Assembly: GCF_002149965.1 (NCBI RefSeq)
Contig: NZ_MSQB01000005.1
Span: forward strand, 124,001-188,000
Origin: Novosphingobium panipatense
GTDB taxonomy: Bacteria; Pseudomonadota; Alphaproteobacteria; Sphingomonadales; Sphingomonadaceae
DNA: 64,000 bases
Direction: 5' to 3'
Under the pieces are notes generated by a model. The model saw nothing but the letters and a program-made list of their open reading frames with translations. It ran no database searches and was not told the origin of the DNA. A program made the translations under genes and the position numbers. Within the stretch, counting starts at the first letter, position 1. Each line of letters opens with the position of its first letter. This document shows positions 32,977 through 41,947 of the stretch, piece by piece.

Positions 32977-33822
32977 TCAGATAGGCTTGGGGCCGACCGG
33001 ACCCTGGGTCCCTTCGGCCTTGCGCTCGTTGAAGAGATTGATGATCGCCGCCGCCGTCTCCTCGATCGAGCGGCGCGTCACGTCGATCACCGGCCAGGAA
33101 TTGTCCGCGAACATGCGGCGGGCATATTTCAGCTCGTTCTCCACCCTGTCGCTTTTCACATAGTCGGTGTCGGGCGACTGGCTGAGCGAGAGCAGGCGGT
33201 TGCGACGGATCTGGATCAGACGCTCCGGCGCGGTGGTGAGGCCGACGACCAGCGGTCGCTTCAGGCCGTAGAGCAGCGGCGGCGGCGGACTCTCCACCAC
33301 GATCGGGATATTCGCCACCTTGTAGCCGCGATTGGCGAGATAGATCGACGTCGGCGTCTTGCTGGTGCGCGAGACTCCCGCCAGCACGATGTCCGCTTCC
33401 TCCCAGTCTTCCCAGGCAATGCCGTCGTCATGGGCGATGGTGAACTGAATCGCATCGACGCGGGCGAAATAGGCATCGTCCAGGCGGTGCTGACGGCCCG
33501 GACGTCCCTTGGCCTCCTGCCCGAGCAGGGCTTCAAGCGCATCGGTGACGCCGTCGAGCACGGCTATCGCGGGCAGGCCGAGCTGCTGGCAGCGTTCTTC
33601 CAGGCGCCCGCGCGTTTCCTCGTTCACCAGGGTGAAGAACACGAGTCCGGGATTGGCGGCGATTTCGCCCATGATCCGGTCGAGGTGCTGCTGCGAGCGC
33701 ACCATCGGCCAGAAATGCCGCAGCACGTCGGAATCGTCGAACTGGGCGAGGGCGGCCTTGGCGATCATTTCCAGCGTTTCGCCGGTGGAGTCCGAGAGCA
33801 GGTGGAGATGAAATCGCGCCAT
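32977..33822 (-). CDS. ppsR: Pyruvate, water dikinase regulatory protein-like kinase/pyrophosphorylase (DUF299)
   Basis: A 281-residue DUF299 bifunctional kinase/phosphorylase. N-terminal [26 protein letters not shown]-loop [27 protein letters not shown] and the C-terminal [23 protein letters not shown] are typical. It switches PEP synthase or PPDK by threonine phosphorylation. The ATG at 33822 was chosen because upstream codons fall in the origin region. In Caulobacter and relatives a DUF299 gene borders oriC with hemE on the other side, as here. Confidence 0.92.
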   Translation of the reverse strand: MARFHLHLLSDSTGETLEMIAKAALAQFDDSDVLRHFWPMVRSQQHLDRIMGEIAANPGLVFFTLVNEETRGRLEERCQQLGLPAIAVLDGVTDALEALLGQEAKGRPGRQHRLDDAYFARVDAIQFTIAHDDGIAWEDWEEADIVLAGVSRTSKTPTSIYLANRGYKVANIPIVVESPPPPLLYGLKRPLVVGLTTAPERLIQIRRNRLLSLSQSPDTDYVKSDRVENELKYARRMFADNSWPVIDVTRRSIEETAAAIINLFNERKAEGTQGPVGPKPI

Positions 33823-34183
33823 TCGGGGCTTTTTTCCGGTGTTTTTCTTGAACGAACCCCCGAGACATCCCGGCAGGCTGTGGATATGTGGCGGCATAAA
33901 CCACGGGACAGTGCTGGTGACAACTCGCTTACCGGAATTGCTCCACATTGAACCGATTTCGTCGGGAGAGTCGTAAACATGATTCAATTCCCGCCCACAC
34001 CCTGTGGGTAACCGGGATAAAGAGTCTTTGACTCAGACTCCTCGGAGAGTCGCTCCGCGAATTTGAACCTGTTCGTCGTGGATTGAATCGGGCAAGATTC
34101 AAAAGTCCCCGATATCCACAGGACCAACAGACTCCATCATCCTTCTAAGAATCTTTTATTTTTTTGATCGGACCTGAATCTCG
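33823..34183. other. Probable chromosomal origin oriC
   Basis: The 361-bp non-coding region between divergent ppsR and hemE. DnaA-box-like 9-mers: ATATCCACA at 34112-34120 (+) and 33879-33887 (-), and TTACCCACA at 34003-34011 (-), each one base from TTATCCACA. TGCTCCACA at 33939-33947 is one base from the Caulobacter G-box TGATCCACA. An AT-rich stretch (34144-34169), a candidate unwinding element, lies next to hemE. Eleven GANTC sites lie within 33968-34180. No TTAA-N7-TTAA CtrA site was seen. The ppsR/hemE setting matches known alphaproteobacterial origins. Confidence 0.8.
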
Positions 34184-35209
34184 ATGCCTGGCCTCCTTCT
34201 CGAAAACCTGCTCGGAACGAACACTAGCAAGCGTCCAGTCTGGCTGATGCGCCAGGCCGGAAGATACCTTCCCGAATATCGCGCCCTGCGCGCCGAAAAG
34301 GGCGGATTCCTCGCGCTGGTCTATGACACCGACGCGGCTGCGGAGATCACGCTGCAACCGATCCGCCGGTTCGGATTCGACGGCGCGATCCTGTTTTCCG
34401 ACATCCTGATCGTGCCTTATGCGATGGGTCAGAATCTCGAATTCCTGGCGGGTGAAGGCCCGAAGCTGAGTCCGCGCCTCGTCGATTCAGCGCTGGAGAA
34501 TCTACGCGCGGTTCCCGAACGGCTGGCTCCAATCTACGAAACCGTGCGCAAGGTTCGGGCTGGACTGGATTCCGATAAGACAATGCTCGGTTTCGCCGGA
34601 AGTCCCTGGACTGTCGCCACTTACATGTGCGCAGGCGAGGGGAGCCGGGACCAGCATGAGACTCGCGCCATGGCCTATCGCGACCCTTCGGCGTTCGCGG
34701 CGATCATCCAGGCTATCGTGGGGGTGACTGTCGAATATCTCAGTGGCCAGATTCAGGCCGGAGCCGAGGCCGTGCAGTTGTTCGATTCCTGGGCGGGCTC
34801 GCTCTCTCCCGCGCAGTTCGAGCAATGGGTGATCGCGCCCAACGCCGCCATCGTATCGGCGGTGAAGGCGCGCCATCCCGAGACTCCGATCATCGGCTTC
34901 CCCAAGGGTGCGGGCGAAAAACTCCCGGCCTATGCCCGCGAGACCGGAGTGGACGCGGTCGGAATCGACGAGACCATCGACCCCATCTGGGCCGCGCGCG
35001 AATTGCCGCAGGGACTCCCGGTACAGGGGAATCTCGACCCCCTGCTGCTGCTGTCGGGCGGCGAAGAGCTGGAGATTCAGGCCCAGCGCGTGCTCGGTGC
35101 CTTTGCCGACCGTCCGCATGTGTTCAACCTTGGCCACGGAATCGGCCAGTTCACCCCGATCGAAAACGTCGAGCGCCTGCTCCACGTAGTGCGGAACTGG
35201 TCCCGCTAA
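34184..35209 (+). CDS. hemE: Uroporphyrinogen decarboxylase
   Basis: A 341-residue TIM-barrel enzyme that converts uroporphyrinogen III to coproporphyrinogen III. Signatures: RPVWLMRQAGRYLPEYRALR, GFDGAILFSDILIVPYAMG (catalytic Asp), GFAGSPWTVATYM, QLFDSWAGSLSPAQFEQW and FNLGHGIGQFTPIENV. The start is fixed by MPGLLLENLLG. It lies just right of oriC. The gene is unusually rich in GANTC sites (16 by hand count), so its synonymous codons may be shaped by origin methylation. Confidence 0.96.
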   Translation: MPGLLLENLLGTNTSKRPVWLMRQAGRYLPEYRALRAEKGGFLALVYDTDAAAEITLQPIRRFGFDGAILFSDILIVPYAMGQNLEFLAGEGPKLSPRLVDSALENLRAVPERLAPIYETVRKVRAGLDSDKTMLGFAGSPWTVATYMCAGEGSRDQHETRAMAYRDPSAFAAIIQAIVGVTVEYLSGQIQAGAEAVQLFDSWAGSLSPAQFEQWVIAPNAAIVSAVKARHPETPIIGFPKGAGEKLPAYARETGVDAVGIDETIDPIWAARELPQGLPVQGNLDPLLLLSGGEELEIQAQRVLGAFADRPHVFNLGHGIGQFTPIENVERLLHVVRNWSR

Positions 35210-35230
35210 TCCTCTCCGGCATGGGGACGG

Positions 35231-35270
35231 TACGGGGAGGGGGACCACCCAAAGGGTGGTGGAGGGGCAC
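35231..35270. repeat. GGGGAGGGGGACCA-type dispersed repeat
   Basis: ACGGGGAGGGGGACCACCC, then GGGTGGTGGAGGGGCA, an imperfect dyad between hemE and hemJ. A second copy is at 61869-61908. Short GC-rich units of this kind are dispersed in sphingomonad genomes as far as I know. Confidence 0.6.
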
Positions 35271-35436
35271 AGGCGGCTTGCACGAGGCCGCCGATACCAA
35301 ACTACCACCCCGCCGGATTCATCACTGAGCTTCAGGCCCGCGATTCAGCCCTGAGATTCATGGAGGAATCGTCTTGCCCCGCGCCGGGCAAGGGTGCAGG
35401 AGGGCGCCTCCTGAACCATCGAAACCCGTGGGACCC

Positions 35437-35880
35437 ATGCAGGAACTGCTTTCCGTGCTCTATCTCTGGCTCAAGGCCGGACATGTCATCTTCGTGATCT
35501 TCTGGATGGCCGGGCTGTTCATGCTCCCGCGCTATTTCGTCTATCACCAGGAAGCGGAAGCCGGTTCGGCGGAGGAAGCGCGCTGGATCGACCGCGAGGC
35601 GAAGCTGCGCAAGATCATCCTGACGCCCTCGCTGATCCTCACCTGGGTCCTGGGCATCGCCACCGCCACGGCGATGGGCGCCTGGAGCGAAGGCTGGCTT
35701 CACGCCAAGCTGCTCTTCGTGCTGGGACTCTCGGGCTATCATGGCTGGCTGGTAGGCTATGCCAAGAAGCTGGCGCGCGGCGAACGTGTGCTGACCGGCA
35801 AGAAGCTGCGCCTGCTCAACGAGATTCCGGGCCTCGCGGCCGTGGTGATCGTCATTCTGGTGGTGGTGAAGCCGTTCTGA
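35437..35880 (+). CDS. hemJ: Protoporphyrinogen oxidase HemJ
   Basis: A 147-residue four-span membrane protein. The first segment LYLWLKAGHVIFVIFWMAGLFMLPRYFVYHQEAE holds the conserved His and the R-Y-F-V-Y-H motif. TPSLILTWVLGIATA, WLHAKLLFVLGLSGYHGWL and LLNEIPGLAAVVIVILVVVKPF follow. HemJ replaces HemG/HemY in many alphaproteobacteria for oxidation of protoporphyrinogen IX. It follows hemE in the same direction, giving a haem-synthesis pair near the origin. Confidence 0.94.
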   Translation: MQELLSVLYLWLKAGHVIFVIFWMAGLFMLPRYFVYHQEAEAGSAEEARWIDREAKLRKIILTPSLILTWVLGIATATAMGAWSEGWLHAKLLFVLGLSGYHGWLVGYAKKLARGERVLTGKKLRLLNEIPGLAAVVIVILVVVKPF

Positions 35881-35927
35881 GGCGGCTGTGAATCCGCAGC
35901 AAGTTCGAAGCGAATCCGAAGTGAATC

Positions 35928-36030
35928 CGTCGTCCCGGACTTGATCCGGGACCGCTATCCAAGCCGCGCCCTGCCCGATGGGGAGCGTCTCAAGGATTGC
36001 CAGCGGTCCCGGATCAGGTCCGGGACGACG
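35928..36030. repeat. Inverted repeat CGTCGTCCCGG..., copy 1
   Basis: A 29-bp arm (35928-35956, beginning CGTCGTCCCGGACTTGATCC) faces its near-complement at 36002-36030 across a 45-bp loop. The same arms occur at 52604 and 52695. It lies in the 351-bp hemJ-rho gap, where no gene was found; GANTC sites continue here (35890, 35912, 35923). Confidence 0.8.
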
Positions 36031-36232
36031 CGGAACTCTTCCCCCTCACGTTTCCATTCGCCTCGCTTAGGCGCCGCTTGGCGGATTGACTCGTTGACCA
36101 GGCGCCGGGACAGGCCTATTTGAGCCTTGTTCCGGCATAGGGCGGCGAGCCCATTCTCCTGCCCGGATCCGCTTTCCCCAAGCCCTTCGATCCCGCCGGC
36201 CGACACACAATTTCCATTCGGAATCCAGACAA

Positions 36233-37489
<1,257 letters not shown>

Positions 37490-37519
37490 GGCATGAACCA
37501 GTAAGGGGAGAACGGGGGC

Positions 37520-38233
37520 TTGAGCATTCTTCAGATTCTGGCGGTGACATCCTCGCTGGGTGGACCTGCCGAGATCTGGCAGCACATCGTCAACGATTTT
37601 TCGAACCTTGGGACGCCGGCAGCAATGTCGGCGTTCTTGCAGGTGCTGATGATCGACGTGGTGCTGGCAGGCGACAACGCCATCGTCGTCGGTGCCCTGG
37701 CCGCCGGACTGCCCGCAGACCAGCGCAAGAAGGTCATCGCCATCGGCGTGATCGCGGCGCTGGTGCTGCGCATCGGCTTCGCGCTGATGGTGACCTGGCT
37801 GCTGGGTATCGTCGGCCTGATCTTCGCCGGTGGTCTGCTGCTGCTGTGGGTCGCCTGGAAGATGTACCGCGAGATCCGGGGCGGCGAACACTCACCCGGA
37901 TCGCCGGAGATCGAGGGCGACGAGCATTCGGGCGTCAAACCCGCCAAGAGCTTCGCCGGAGCGGCGATCTCGGTGGCGGTGGCGGACATCTCGATGTCGA
38001 TCGACAACGTGCTCGGCGTGGCCGGCGCGGCGCGCGATCATCCCGGCATCCTGATCGTCGGCCTGATCTTCGCGGTGGCCCTGATGGGCGTGGCGGCGAA
38101 CTTCATCGCCCGCTACATCGAACGCTATCGCTGGATAGCCTGGATCGGCCTTGCGGTGATCCTCTATGTGGCGGTGAAGATGATCTACGAAGGCTGGATC
38201 GATCCGCAGTTGGGGATCGTCACTCTGATCTGA
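37520..38233 (+). CDS. TerC/YjbE family integral membrane protein
   Basis: A 237-residue membrane protein with about seven spans. The TerC signature appears twice: VLMIDVVLAGDNAIVVGALAAGLP and VAVADISMSIDNVLGVAGAA, the acidic D-N pairs likely binding metal. A hydrophilic loop (EIRGGEHSPGSPEIEGDEHSGVKP) separates the halves. YjbE-type members export manganese or other divalent cations. It starts at TTG 37520 with GGGGAG upstream; an ATG is absent nearby. A terminator follows. Confidence 0.88.
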   Translation: MSILQILAVTSSLGGPAEIWQHIVNDFSNLGTPAAMSAFLQVLMIDVVLAGDNAIVVGALAAGLPADQRKKVIAIGVIAALVLRIGFALMVTWLLGIVGLIFAGGLLLLWVAWKMYREIRGGEHSPGSPEIEGDEHSGVKPAKSFAGAAISVAVADISMSIDNVLGVAGAARDHPGILIVGLIFAVALMGVAANFIARYIERYRWIAWIGLAVILYVAVKMIYEGWIDPQLGIVTLI

Positions 38234-38238
38234 CGGAA

Positions 38239-38270
38239 GAGGGCTCGGGTTTCCGGGCCCTTTTTCTTTT
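38239..38270 (+). terminator. Intrinsic terminator after the terC-like gene
   Basis: GGGCTCGG (38241-38248) pairs with CCGGGCCC (38253-38260) with one wobble, followed by TTTTTCTTTT. Confidence 0.8.
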
Positions 38271-38282
38271 GGTGACTTCTTT

Positions 38283-38358
38283 CGTCATTGCGAGCGCAGC
38301 GAAGCAATCCAGAGTCGCGCAGAGCGCCCTGGATTGCTTCGCTGCGCTCGCAATGACG
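38283..38358. repeat. Long inverted repeat CGTCATTGCGAGCG...
   Basis: A 30-bp arm (38283-38312) faces its perfect complement (38329-38358) across a 16-bp loop. It resembles the widespread CGTCATTGCGAGCG dispersed repeat of alphaproteobacteria. It lies between convergent terC-like and quinone oxidoreductase genes. Confidence 0.85.
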
Positions 38359-38389
38359 ACGGGGGAGAACGTCTGCCGTCCCTAGGTTC

Positions 38390-39358
38390 TCAGGGAATCA
38401 GCACGGTCGACCCGGTGGTCGCGCGAGACTCCAGTGCCCGGTGCGCCTCGGCAGCCTGCTCCAGCGGGAAGGTCTGTCCGATGTGCGGGGTGAGGATGCC
38501 GCGGGCGATCCGGTCGAACAGCTTGCCCGCGCTGATCGCCAGTTGGTCGGGCGTCGCGATATAGTCTGCCAGGGTCGGGCGGGTGAGGTAGATCGATCCG
38601 GCCTTCATCAGGTCCAGCGGCGGCACCGGCGGCACGGGGCCGGAGGCATTGCCGTAAGTCACCATGAATCCGCGCCTGCGCAGCGAGGCGATCGAGGCCG
38701 ACCAGGAGGCGGCGCCGACACCGTCGTAGACGACGTGGCACATCTCGCCCCGGGTGATCTCGCGCACGGCCTCAGGCAGGTCCTCGAAGGCGCAGCAGAG
38801 CGAGTGCTCGGCAGGCACTTGCGCGGCTTTCTCGGCGCTGCCGGAGTGGGCGATGACGGTAACGCCGCGGTCGAGGAGCCAGGGCACCAGCAGCGAGCCG
38901 ACCCCGCCTGCCGCCGAGTGTACCAGCGCGACATGGCCCTTCTCGGCCGGGTAGGTATCCTCGGCCAGATAGCAGGCGGTCAGGCCCTTGAGCATGACGG
39001 CGGCGGCGATCTGCGGTGGAATCGTTTCGGGGATGCGCATGGCCTTGGTCGCGTCGATCAGCCGGTGGCTGGCATAGGCGCCGCCTGCGTGAGTCGTGCC
39101 CACCCGCTCGCCTATCGCGAAACCTTGCGTGCCTTCGCCCAGCGCGATCACTCGCCCGACGCTCTCGGAGCCGAGCCTGATCGGCAGGGGATCGGCGTAG
39201 AGTCCCTTGCGATAATAGGTGTCGATGAAGTTGAGTCCGACCGCTTCGGTTTCGATCAGAAGCGCGCCGGGGCCGGGGGAGGGGACCTCGAAGTCCTCGC
39301 GCTCGATCACGTCCGGGCCGCCATGGGTCCTTGCGATCATCCTGTATCCGGTGGTCAT
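38390..39358 (-). CDS. Quinone oxidoreductase (zeta-crystallin family)
   Basis: A 322-residue MDR-superfamily NADPH:quinone reductase. GLNFIDTYYRKGLY, RLGSESVGRVIALGEG, HSAAGGVGSLLVPWLL (cofactor motif) and MCHVVYDGVG are typical; no catalytic zinc cysteines are present. It starts at the 39358 ATG. It reduces quinones by one electron. The gene faces terC and lies 87 bp downstream of the dienelactone hydrolase-like gene in the same direction. Confidence 0.9.
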   Translation of the reverse strand: MTTGYRMIARTHGGPDVIEREDFEVPSPGPGALLIETEAVGLNFIDTYYRKGLYADPLPIRLGSESVGRVIALGEGTQGFAIGERVGTTHAGGAYASHRLIDATKAMRIPETIPPQIAAAVMLKGLTACYLAEDTYPAEKGHVALVHSAAGGVGSLLVPWLLDRGVTVIAHSGSAEKAAQVPAEHSLCCAFEDLPEAVREITRGEMCHVVYDGVGAASWSASIASLRRRGFMVTYGNASGPVPPVPPLDLMKAGSIYLTRPTLADYIATPDQLAISAGKLFDRIARGILTPHIGQTFPLEQAAEAHRALESRATTGSTVLIP

Positions 39359-39445
39359 GATCTGAATATCCCTGAATACGCTACGTGCAAATACGAAGCC
39401 GCCCGCCCGTGCCGAAGGTGGCGCGGGCGGGCGGCTCTCGATGAT

Positions 39446-40141
39446 TCAGCCGATGGCTTCGGCGAAGAATTCGGCGGTGCGCTTGTCGGCCAGTTCGGCG
39501 CCTGCCTCGTCGCGGCGTGCGCCGATCTCGGCGGCGAAGCCATGGTCGAGGCCCTCGTAGTCCCACAAGGTCACGCGCGGGTGATCGTCGAGGCCGTCAT
39601 GAATGGCCTTCTGCGCGGCGGCATCCACGAAGTGATCGGCGGTGGGGATATGCAGCATGAGCGGGCGGGCGATCGCGTGCTTCTCGTTCAGCATCTGGTC
39701 GATCATCACGCCGTAGTAGCCCACCGAGGCATCGATATCGGTGCGCGCGGCCACCATGTAGGCGATCTTGCCGCCCATGCAGAAGCCGACGAGACCGATC
39801 TTCGGCACGCCTTCCTCGCGGCGGATCCAGTAAATCACCGCCTCGATATCGCGAATGCCGATGTCGAAATCGTGCGCCATCATGTGATTCAGCGCCTGCT
39901 GCATCTCTTCCTCGACATAAGGGCTGAGTTCGATGCCCGGCTTCTGGCGCCAGAAGGTATCGGGCGCGACCGCGAGATAGCCCTTGGCGGCCCAGCTATC
40001 CGCCTTGCGGCGAATCCCGGCATCGACCCCGAAGATTTCCTGCTGGACGATGATCGCGCCGCGCGGCGTGCCTTCGGGGCGGGCGACATAGGCGGGAATC
40101 ATGCCGTCGCCGTCGAGCGTCGGGATTTCGGTGTTGGTCAT
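39446..40141 (-). CDS. Dienelactone hydrolase family protein
   Basis: A 231-residue alpha/beta hydrolase. The nucleophile cysteine is in GLVGFCMGGKIAYMVAARTDIDASVGYYG. The acidic residue and His appear in HIPTADHFVD and DYEGLDHGFAAEIG. GGAIIVQQEIFGVDAGIRRKADSWAAKGYLAVAPDTF is the N-terminal core. DLH members open lactones in aromatic catabolism or act as general esterases. GCAGGAGACTTCC precedes the ATG. Confidence 0.9.
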   Translation of the reverse strand: MTNTEIPTLDGDGMIPAYVARPEGTPRGAIIVQQEIFGVDAGIRRKADSWAAKGYLAVAPDTFWRQKPGIELSPYVEEEMQQALNHMMAHDFDIGIRDIEAVIYWIRREEGVPKIGLVGFCMGGKIAYMVAARTDIDASVGYYGVMIDQMLNEKHAIARPLMLHIPTADHFVDAAAQKAIHDGLDDHPRVTLWDYEGLDHGFAAEIGARRDEAGAELADKRTAEFFAEAIG

Positions 40142-40272
40142 GGAAGTCTCCTGCGGGGTGGACCTGGAGCCTTCCGGCCCTGTCAGGCGTTGAGCAAGGG
40201 TAGGTACGAGCGATGGACTTTGCTACCGCCATGTGCCACCCAAGCTACAGAAATCCAAACCGGGAGGCCGCC

Positions 40273-40548
40273 ATGAAGGTCAGTGTCGACGTTGAATGCT
40301 CGCCCGAAGAGGCGCGGCGATTCCTCGGTCTGCCCGACGTTACCAAGGCAAACGAAGTCTATGTCGATGCACTCGCCAACGCGATGCAGGGCGTGGGTAG
40401 TTTCGACCAGCTTCAGGAACTGAGCAAGCAGGTCGCGCCGATGGGCCAGTTCGGACTCAAGCTTTTCCAGCAGTTCCTCGAAAGCGGCGCGGCGATGGCG
40501 ATGAGCGGGGCGATGAGCGGCGCCGGAAAGCCCAAGAAGGGCGAGTGA
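40273..40548 (+). CDS. DUF6489 family protein
   Basis: A 91-residue protein (MKVSVDVECSPEEARRFLGLPDVTKANEVYVDALANAMQGVGSFDQLQELSKQVAPMGQFGLKLFQQFLESGAAMAMS). The SPEEARRFLGLPDV phrase and the glycine/lysine tail match DUF6489 proteins of Sphingomonadales. GGGAGG lies 5 bp before the ATG; an upstream in-frame ATG (40213) lacks one. Function unknown. It precedes mnmE by 52 bp. Confidence 0.78.
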   Translation: MKVSVDVECSPEEARRFLGLPDVTKANEVYVDALANAMQGVGSFDQLQELSKQVAPMGQFGLKLFQQFLESGAAMAMSGAMSGAGKPKKGE

Positions 40549-40600
40549 GCTTCAGCTTGCAGGGGTTCACCTGAAGGCCGCTCTGGGGTAGCGGCCGGGC

Positions 40601-41878
40601 ATGTCCGATACGATCTTCGCGCTCTCCAGCGGTTCTCCTCCGGCTGCCATTGCCGTCGTCCGCATCAGCGGTCCTGCGGCCGCTACCGCGCTCACGGCGC
40701 TCGGAGGGACCCTGCCGCAGCCGCGCCGGGCCAGCTACCGCCCCTTGCGCGATGCGGACGGCGCGATTCTGGATCAGGCCCTGGTATTGTGGTTCCCCGG
40801 AGCAAACACTGCCACCGGGGAGGACCTTGCCGAGCTTCATCTTCACGGGGGCAGGGCGGTCGTCGCGGCGATCGAGGCGGCCCTGCTCGGCGTAGCGAGC
40901 CTGCGCCGCGCGGTGCCGGGCGAATTCACCCGGCGGGCCTTCGCGAACGGCCGTATCGATCTGGCCGAGGCGGAAGGGCTGGCCGATCTTCTCTCCGCCG
41001 AAACCGAGCTGCAGCGAAAGAGCGCGCTGGCCATGGCGGGCGGGGCCTTCTCGCGGCAAGTGGAGCAGTGGCGCGACCGGGTGCTGTCGGCTTCGGCAGC
41101 CGTGGAGGCCGTGCTCGACTTCGGGGATGAGGACGATGTCTCCGATCTGCCCGCTGACTTCATCACCCGCCTGAACGACCTTGGCAGCGAGCTTCGCCTG
41201 TGGCTGGAGCGGCCGAGGGCGGAAACCCTGCGCGAGGGCTATCGCGTGATTCTCGCCGGCCCGCCCAATGCGGGCAAGAGCACCTTGTTCAATGCGCTTG
41301 TCGAGGATGAGGCGGCTATCACCTCGCCGCAGGCCGGTACGACGCGGGATGTGCTGACGCGGCCGGTATCGATCGGCGGCATGCCGTTCCTCTTCGGCGA
41401 TACCGCCGGCCTTCGTGATGAGACCGGCGACGAGATAGAGGCCATCGGTATCTTGCGCGCTCTGGCGGAAGTCGGAAAGGCGGACTTGGTGCTCTGGCTC
41501 GGCCCGGAAGGAGAGGGGCCGGAAGGCGCCTGGGAGATTTCGGCGCAGGCTGACGTGTTTCACGTGGAACATAAGCAGCGCCCCCGGCACCGTGTCTCCG
41601 CCGTGACCGGGGAGGGGTTGGACGCCTTGCGCGATGACCTTATCGCCACGGCATCCTCGGCCATGCCGCGCCCCGGAGACGCTGCGTTGAATCGCCGCCA
41701 ATATGCTCTGGTGGCCGAAGCCGAACACGCGATCGGCGCGGCGACGCGCGAGCGGGATCCCTTGCTGGTGGCCGAAGCGCTGCGCTTGGCGCGGGTCGCG
41801 TTTGATGCCCTGATCGGGCGCGCCACCACCGAGGATATGCTCGATGCGCTGTTCGGGCGGTTCTGCATCGGCAAATAA
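40601..41878 (+). CDS. mnmE: tRNA modification GTPase MnmE
   Basis: A 425-residue MnmE. The N-terminal tetrahydrofolate-binding domain starts IFALSSGSPPAAIAVVRISG. The G domain lies within the helical domain: G1 GPPNAGKSTLFNAL, G2/G3 TTRDVLTR and DTAGLRDE. The C-terminal FCIGK supplies the conserved cysteine. With MnmG it makes the cmnm5 modification of wobble uridine. It is a little shorter than E. coli MnmE. A parS-like 16-mer lies inside the gene and encodes DVFHVEHKQR in place of the usual G4 region sequence, a local peptide that looks set by the site. Confidence 0.95.
   Translation: MSDTIFALSSGSPPAAIAVVRISGPAAATALTALGGTLPQPRRASYRPLRDADGAILDQALVLWFPGANTATGEDLAELHLHGGRAVVAAIEAALLGVASLRRAVPGEFTRRAFANGRIDLAEAEGLADLLSAETELQRKSALAMAGGAFSRQVEQWRDRVLSASAAVEAVLDFGDEDDVSDLPADFITRLNDLGSELRLWLERPRAETLREGYRVILAGPPNAGKSTLFNALVEDEAAITSPQAGTTRDVLTRPVSIGGMPFLFGDTAGLRDETGDEIEAIGILRALAEVGKADLVLWLGPEGEGPEGAWEISAQADVFHVEHKQRPRHRVSAVTGEGLDALRDDLIATASSAMPRPGDAALNRRQYALVAEAEHAIGAATRERDPLLVAEALRLARVAFDALIGRATTEDMLDALFGRFCIGK
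41556..41571. promoter_or_regulatory. parS-like site 1 (in mnmE)
   Basis: TGTTTCACGTGGAACA, one base off a perfect palindrome around CACGTG. It matches the alphaproteobacterial ParB target TGTTNCACGTGNAACA. Inside mnmE coding sequence. Confidence 0.85.
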
Positions 41879-41882
41879 GCGA

Positions 41883-41898
41883 TGTTCCACGTGAAACA
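41883..41898. promoter_or_regulatory. parS-like site 2 (mnmE-mnmG gap)
   Basis: TGTTCCACGTGAAACA in the 69-bp mnmE-mnmG intergenic region. Parallels the site in site 1 with the mismatch on the other side. Confidence 0.87.
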
Positions 41899-41947
41899 TG
41901 TGAGCCTGCTTTGACGTGACTCGCAGCTTCGGGTAAGCGCGTTGCCC

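Noticed and set aside
33823..34183. CtrA binding sites (TTAA-N7-TTAA) in the origin
   Set aside because: I searched the region by eye and found none, so Caulobacter-type CtrA silencing is not supported here.
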